DNA from: Actinomadura chibensis NBRC 106107
Lineage (GTDB): Bacteria > Actinomycetota > Actinomycetes > Streptosporangiales > Streptosporangiaceae
Assembly (NCBI RefSeq): GCF_001552135.1
Contig: NZ_BCQP01000026.1
Location: 1-42,810 of the forward strand
Length of the DNA: 42,810 nucleotides
Reading direction: 5' to 3'
The notes under the pieces are model-generated. The model worked only from the letters and a program-made list of their open reading frames with translations, ran no database searches and was not told where the DNA came from. The position numbers and the translations under genes are program-made. Below, in pieces: positions 39,153 to 42,810 of the stretch; within the stretch, counting starts at the first letter, position 1, and each line of letters begins with the position of its first letter.

Positions 39153-42062
39153 CTAGCTCGGGGACGGCGTCGTGGACGGCGTCCCCGAGGGGCTCGGCGA
39201 CGGGCTGCCCGGCGGCGTCGCGGGCGCGGACGGCTTGGCCTCGCTCGCCGCCGCCAGCGCGGCCTGCGCGTCCTTGATCCGCTTCCAGGCGTCGCCCATG
39301 CCCGGGTAGTCGCCCTTCTTCTGCGCGTTCTCGTAGTCCTGGACGGCCGTCCGCAGGTCGTTGATCGCCTTCTGCGCCTGCGCGCTGAGCTGCCCGCCCG
39401 GCGCGGTCGTCGTCGGCGGCGGCGGACCGACGCCCGCGCCGCCGAGGACCTGTTCGAGCGCGTCGTCCAGGGTGTCGGCGGCGGCGATGCTCTCCCCGAA
39501 CCGGACGAGGATCTTGCCGAGGATCGGGTACGGCTGCTGCTCCTTGCCGCCCGCCGCCTTCGTGTACATCGGCTCGACGTACAGCAGGCTCCCGCCGAAC
39601 GGGATCGTCAGCAGGTTGCCGGGGACGGTCTTCGTCCCGCCCTGTCTCAGCGCGAACAGGTCGTTCTTCACCTTGGCGTCGGTCTCGAACGAGTTCTGCA
39701 CCTGCCCCGGCCCGGCCGGCTGCGCGTTCCGCGGCATCTGCAGGATCTCGATCTGCCCGTAGTCCTGCCCCGGCGTCGACCCGACCGCCATGAACGCGGC
39801 GAGCTGGGCGTTGCCGCGCGGGTTGAACACCGTGGTCAGCGAGAACGACTCGGCGGCCCGGCCCGGCATCCGCAGGCTCTGGTAGTAGGGCGGCTGCCGC
39901 TTGTCCTTGGCGGACGGGTCCTCCGGCACCTCCCAGAAGCCCTCGCCGTTGTAGAACGCCGACGGGTCGGTGACGTGGTACTTGGTGAGGATCTTCCGCT
40001 GCACTTTGAACAGGTCCTGCGGGTAGCGGAAGTGCGCCTCAAGCTCCGGCGGGATCGACGACCGCGGCTGGACGGTGTGGTCGAACACCTTCATCCACGT
40101 CTTGGTGATCGGGTCGTTCTCGTCCCACTGGTAGAGGTGGACGCTGCCGTCGTAGGCGTCCACGGTGGCCTTGACGGAGTTCCGCATGTAGTTGATGTGG
40201 TCGTCGGCCTGCCGCGCCACCGCCGACCGGGTGTCGGTGATCGTGTCGCGGGTCGCCTCGCCGAGGCTCGTCTCCTCCGCGTACGGGTAGCCGTTGGACG
40301 TCGTGTAGCCGTCCACGATCCACAGGATGCGGCCGTTCACGACGGCCGGGTACGGGTCGCCGTCGAGGGTGAGCCAGGGCGCGGCCTTCTGCACCCGCTC
40401 CCGCGGCGACCGGTCGTACATGATCTTGGCGTTCTTGTTGATCGCGCCGGACAGCAGGAGGTTCTTGTCCTGGAACTTCGCCGAGTACAGCAGCTTGTTG
40501 AGGAACGAGTCGATCGGGACGCCGCCCTCGCCGTCGTAGGTGCTGCTCTGCTGGCCCGACTCGTTGTTGTCGGGGTAGTTCAGCTCCTGCTGGCCGCGTC
40601 CGCCGACCACCGAGTAGCGCGGCGAGCGCTCCCCGAAGTAGATCTCCGGCTTCCCGACCCTGATCTTCTGGGCCTGGTCGGCGGGCATGTTCTTGGTGAT
40701 GAAGTCGGGCACCCGTCCCGCGTCGAACCGGTCGCCGTAGGCGGACACGAATCCGTAGCCGTGGGTGTAGACCATGTGGTCCTTCACCCAGCTCCGCTGC
40801 CCGGCGGGCGCCCCGGACAGCTCCCGCAGCGCGACGATCGTGTCGACGGGCTTGCCGTCCACCTGGTAGCGGTCGACGTCCAGGGTGTCGGGGAACCGGT
40901 AGAACGGGCGGATCCGCTGGAGCTGCTGGTACGTCTCGCCCACCACGGCCGGGTCGAGGACGCGCACCCCGCCCAGCTCGTCGGCCTCCTTCTGGAGGGC
41001 CTTCTTGTCGGCCACCGGCTGCGTCCCGTACGGGACGACCCGCGCCCCGTCCACGCCGTACGCCTTGCGGGTGAACTCGATGTTGCGCTGGATGTAGTCG
41101 CGTTCCTTGGCCAGCTCGTCCGGCTTCACCTGGAACTGCTGGATCAGCAGCGGGTACACGCCGCCGAGCAGGATCGCCGACAGGACGAGGAGCGTGAACC
41201 CGACGCCGGGCAGCATCATCCCGCGCCGCAGCAGGTTGCTGAAGAACATCGCCGCGCACAGCAACGCGATGATCATGAGGATGGTCTTGGCCGGAAGCAG
41301 GGCGTTCACGTCGGTGTAGGACGCGCCGGTCGTCACCCCCCGCTCGGAGTGCACCAGCCCGTACCGGTCGAACCAGTAGGCGACGGCCTTCAGCAGGATG
41401 AACACCCCGAACAGCACGGACAGGTGCGCCCGCGCGGGCGGGCTCGCCTTGTCGCCCGGCCCCTGCAGCCGCAGCCCGCCGTACAGGTAGTGCACCATCA
41501 CGGAGGCGAGGATGGACAGGATCACCGTGGCGAACACCACGCCCAGCACGAGCCGCAGGAACGGGTACGTGAAGACGTAGAACGACACGTCCTTGTGGAA
41601 CTGCGGGTCCTTCACGTGGAAGGGCGTCCGGTTCAGGAAGGCCAGCCACACCGGCCACTGGCCGGCCACGGACGAGCCCGTCAGGATGCCGAGCAGGCCG
41701 AGCAGCGTCCAGGAGATGAGCCTGCGGCGCGGGTCGATCACCGCGCGGTACCGCTCCAGCCCCTGCTGCTCCACCGACAGCGGCCGGTACGCGGGACGCA
41801 GCCGGTACGCGACCGCCACGTTCGCGCCGACCACCAGCGTCATCAGCAGGCCGGCGCCGAAGAACAGCACCACCTTCGCCTGCAACTGGGTCGTGTAGAC
41901 CTCGGAGAAGCCGATGGAGTCGTACCACAGCACGTTCGTGTAGACGGCCGTGAAGACCATGAACGCGACGAGCAGCACGGCGAGCGCCACCAGCGCCGGC
42001 AGCAGCAGCCGCGTCCGTCCGGTACCGAGCCGGCGCCCGAATCCGGGAGTCCGGAAGGTCAC
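39153..42062 (-). CDS. UPF0182-family large membrane protein
   Basis: A 969-residue protein with about seven membrane helices in the first 330 residues, then a large C-terminal domain predicted outside the cell, ending in a Ser/Pro/Thr-rich tail. LWYDSIGFSEVYTTQL, WVKDHMVYTHGYGFVSAYG and PEIYFGE are typical of UPF0182, present in mycobacteria (Rv3193c) and other actinobacteria. Function is unknown. Start GTG 42062. It converges with the SDR gene with 17 bp between stops, and is divergent from the PPA1309 gene. Confidence 0.9.
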   Translation of the reverse strand: MTFRTPGFGRRLGTGRTRLLLPALVALAVLLVAFMVFTAVYTNVLWYDSIGFSEVYTTQLQAKVVLFFGAGLLMTLVVGANVAVAYRLRPAYRPLSVEQQGLERYRAVIDPRRRLISWTLLGLLGILTGSSVAGQWPVWLAFLNRTPFHVKDPQFHKDVSFYVFTYPFLRLVLGVVFATVILSILASVMVHYLYGGLRLQGPGDKASPPARAHLSVLFGVFILLKAVAYWFDRYGLVHSERGVTTGASYTDVNALLPAKTILMIIALLCAAMFFSNLLRRGMMLPGVGFTLLVLSAILLGGVYPLLIQQFQVKPDELAKERDYIQRNIEFTRKAYGVDGARVVPYGTQPVADKKALQKEADELGGVRVLDPAVVGETYQQLQRIRPFYRFPDTLDVDRYQVDGKPVDTIVALRELSGAPAGQRSWVKDHMVYTHGYGFVSAYGDRFDAGRVPDFITKNMPADQAQKIRVGKPEIYFGERSPRYSVVGGRGQQELNYPDNNESGQQSSTYDGEGGVPIDSFLNKLLYSAKFQDKNLLLSGAINKNAKIMYDRSPRERVQKAAPWLTLDGDPYPAVVNGRILWIVDGYTTSNGYPYAEETSLGEATRDTITDTRSAVARQADDHINYMRNSVKATVDAYDGSVHLYQWDENDPITKTWMKVFDHTVQPRSSIPPELEAHFRYPQDLFKVQRKILTKYHVTDPSAFYNGEGFWEVPEDPSAKDKRQPPYYQSLRMPGRAAESFSLTTVFNPRGNAQLAAFMAVGSTPGQDYGQIEILQMPRNAQPAGPGQVQNSFETDAKVKNDLFALRQGGTKTVPGNLLTIPFGGSLLYVEPMYTKAAGGKEQQPYPILGKILVRFGESIAAADTLDDALEQVLGGAGVGPPPPTTTAPGGQLSAQAQKAINDLRTAVQDYENAQKKGDYPGMGDAWKRIKDAQAALAAASEAKPSAPATPPGSPSPSPSGTPSTTPSPS

Positions 42063-42182
42063 TGGCCCCTCCGATCGAGAACTTCGCCCCCACCGGCCGG
42101 CCGCCGGTGCTGTAGAAGCAACTTACCGACTGGGGCGGGGGTTCCCGCATGTCCCCGAGCCCAAAGGGGGAAAGATGGGCGC

Positions 42183-42713
42183 GTGAGTCTTCTGGAAGAA
42201 GTCGTACGCGACCTCGAACGCCACTCGGCCCAGGCGGGCTGGGACGCCGCCCCCCGGCTGTACGCGCTCGTCCGGAGCGGCGAGCTGCGCCGAGCCGAGC
42301 CGGGCATCGCCGACCAGCTCCCCGCCGACGCCGACGCCCTCGTCCCCGTCGAGCAGGAGGCGCTCCCCGAGCCGGACGACCTCGAAAAGGCCCTCGCCGC
42401 GATCGTCTGGCCGGACGCCGTGGACGGCTGCGCGCTCGTCATCGAACGCGTCATCCTCCCCTCCGACGTGGAGGCCGACATCCCCGAGGACGCCGCCGAG
42501 GCGCAGGAGTTCATCGGAAGCCACCCGGCGCGCGAGGACGTCCGCATGGTGGTCGGCGTGCTCCGCGACGGCACGCGGGCCTCCGCCGTCCGGATGCGCA
42601 GCCACGACAGCGAGAACGAGGTGCTGACCGGGCCCGACCTCGTCCGCTCCATCCCGGACGCCCTCGTCGCGACCTTCGAACCGGACGAACCCGGCGGCGC
42701 ACCGGAAAGGTAA
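42183..42713 (+). CDS. PPA1309-family protein
   Basis: A 176-residue acidic protein of the PPA1309 family, conserved in actinobacteria beside UPF0182 genes. SLLEEVVRDLERHSAQAGWD at the start and IVWPDAVDGCALVIER in the middle are characteristic. No catalytic motif or membrane segment is visible. Function is unknown. GTG 42183 follows AAAGGGGG. The next gene starts 10 bp after its stop. Confidence 0.82.
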   Translation: MSLLEEVVRDLERHSAQAGWDAAPRLYALVRSGELRRAEPGIADQLPADADALVPVEQEALPEPDDLEKALAAIVWPDAVDGCALVIERVILPSDVEADIPEDAAEAQEFIGSHPAREDVRMVVGVLRDGTRASAVRMRSHDSENEVLTGPDLVRSIPDALVATFEPDEPGGAPER

Positions 42714-42723
42714 TCTGCGGGAC

Positions 42724-42810
42724 GTGAGCCACGACAGCCCCGCCGCCGTCATCCGGCTGATCGGCGTCCGCGACGCCCCCCTGTCCATGGACGAGGCGTA
42801 CGCCGCCGTC
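42724..42810 (+). CDS. moaE: Molybdopterin synthase catalytic subunit MoaE (5' part)
   Basis: The first 29 codons of a gene cut by the window edge. AVIRLIGVRDAPLSMDEAY matches the N-terminal strand and helix of MoaE, the large subunit of molybdopterin synthase. The catalytic lysines lie beyond the window. GTG 42724 is the likely start. Confidence 0.6.
   Translation, partial: MSHDSPAAVIRLIGVRDAPLSMDEAYAAV

Noticed and set aside
38913..42182. Very long plus-strand frame before the PPA1309 start
   Set aside because: It runs opposite the UPF0182 gene and is rich in Arg, Val, His and Gln with no domain; only the part from 42183 is a real gene.

Overview
This is a high-GC actinomycete chromosome segment. 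The evidence is WhiB7, mycoredoxin and maleylpyruvate-isomerase-fold proteins (mycothiol users), AdnAB, an F420-type luciferase-like oxidoreductase, many GTG starts and a DmdR/IdeR-type iron box. Overall style fits Streptosporangiales/Thermomonosporaceae such as Actinomadura, but the genus is an inference.

Layout. 1-4.6 kb: the 3' end of a flavin-dependent ferredoxin reductase, a Rieske ferredoxin, a DHA2-type MFS transporter, a convergent PucR regulator and a GlcG/HbpS-like protein. 4.7-11.3 kb: adnA-adnB, a two-subunit helicase-nuclease for double-strand-break resection. 11.4-17.9 kb: accessory genes, namely a methyltransferase, a DUF222-like fragment, an acyl-CoA synthetase in a less GC-rich stretch, an intact DUF222-HNH protein, a DinB/maleylpyruvate-isomerase-fold protein, and an ArsR regulator with an F420-type oxidoreductase. 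17.9-23.4 kb: a four-gene NRPS-independent siderophore operon (ATP-grasp, IucA/IucC, IucA/IucC, fold-III PLP decarboxylase). Its genes overlap end to end and lie behind an iron box. Content and order match the vibrioferrin set pvsA-B-D-E without the exporter pvsC. 23.5-26 kb: an HD hydrolase, a DUF4031 protein and an M20 dipeptidase.

26-42.8 kb: a block that is conserved across actinobacteria. It carries nudC, mrx1, uvrD2, a TesB thioesterase, whiB7, an ABC1 kinase, an enoyl-CoA hydratase, a YgjP-like metalloprotease, a MobA/CofC-like protein, a NUDIX gene, a 61-codon gene, a DUF2342 protein, an SDR, a UPF0182 membrane protein, a PPA1309-family protein and the start of moaE. From memory, mycobacteria keep adnAB, nudC, uvrD2, mrx1, whiB7, ABC1 kinase, DUF2342 and UPF0182 close together. 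If so, the 15 kb between adnB and nudC here looks like an insertion or expansion point.

The best second looks are: the vibrioferrin-like operon; the whiB7 leader, with a WhiB7-type promoter, upstream reading frames, a hairpin holding a stop codon in its loop and a perfect 12-bp terminator; a SigR/SigH-type promoter for mrx1; a 61-codon gene wedged by 4-bp overlaps between two larger genes; and many short tandem duplications at gene edges, one of which (54 bp) duplicated the shared 3' end of two convergent genes.
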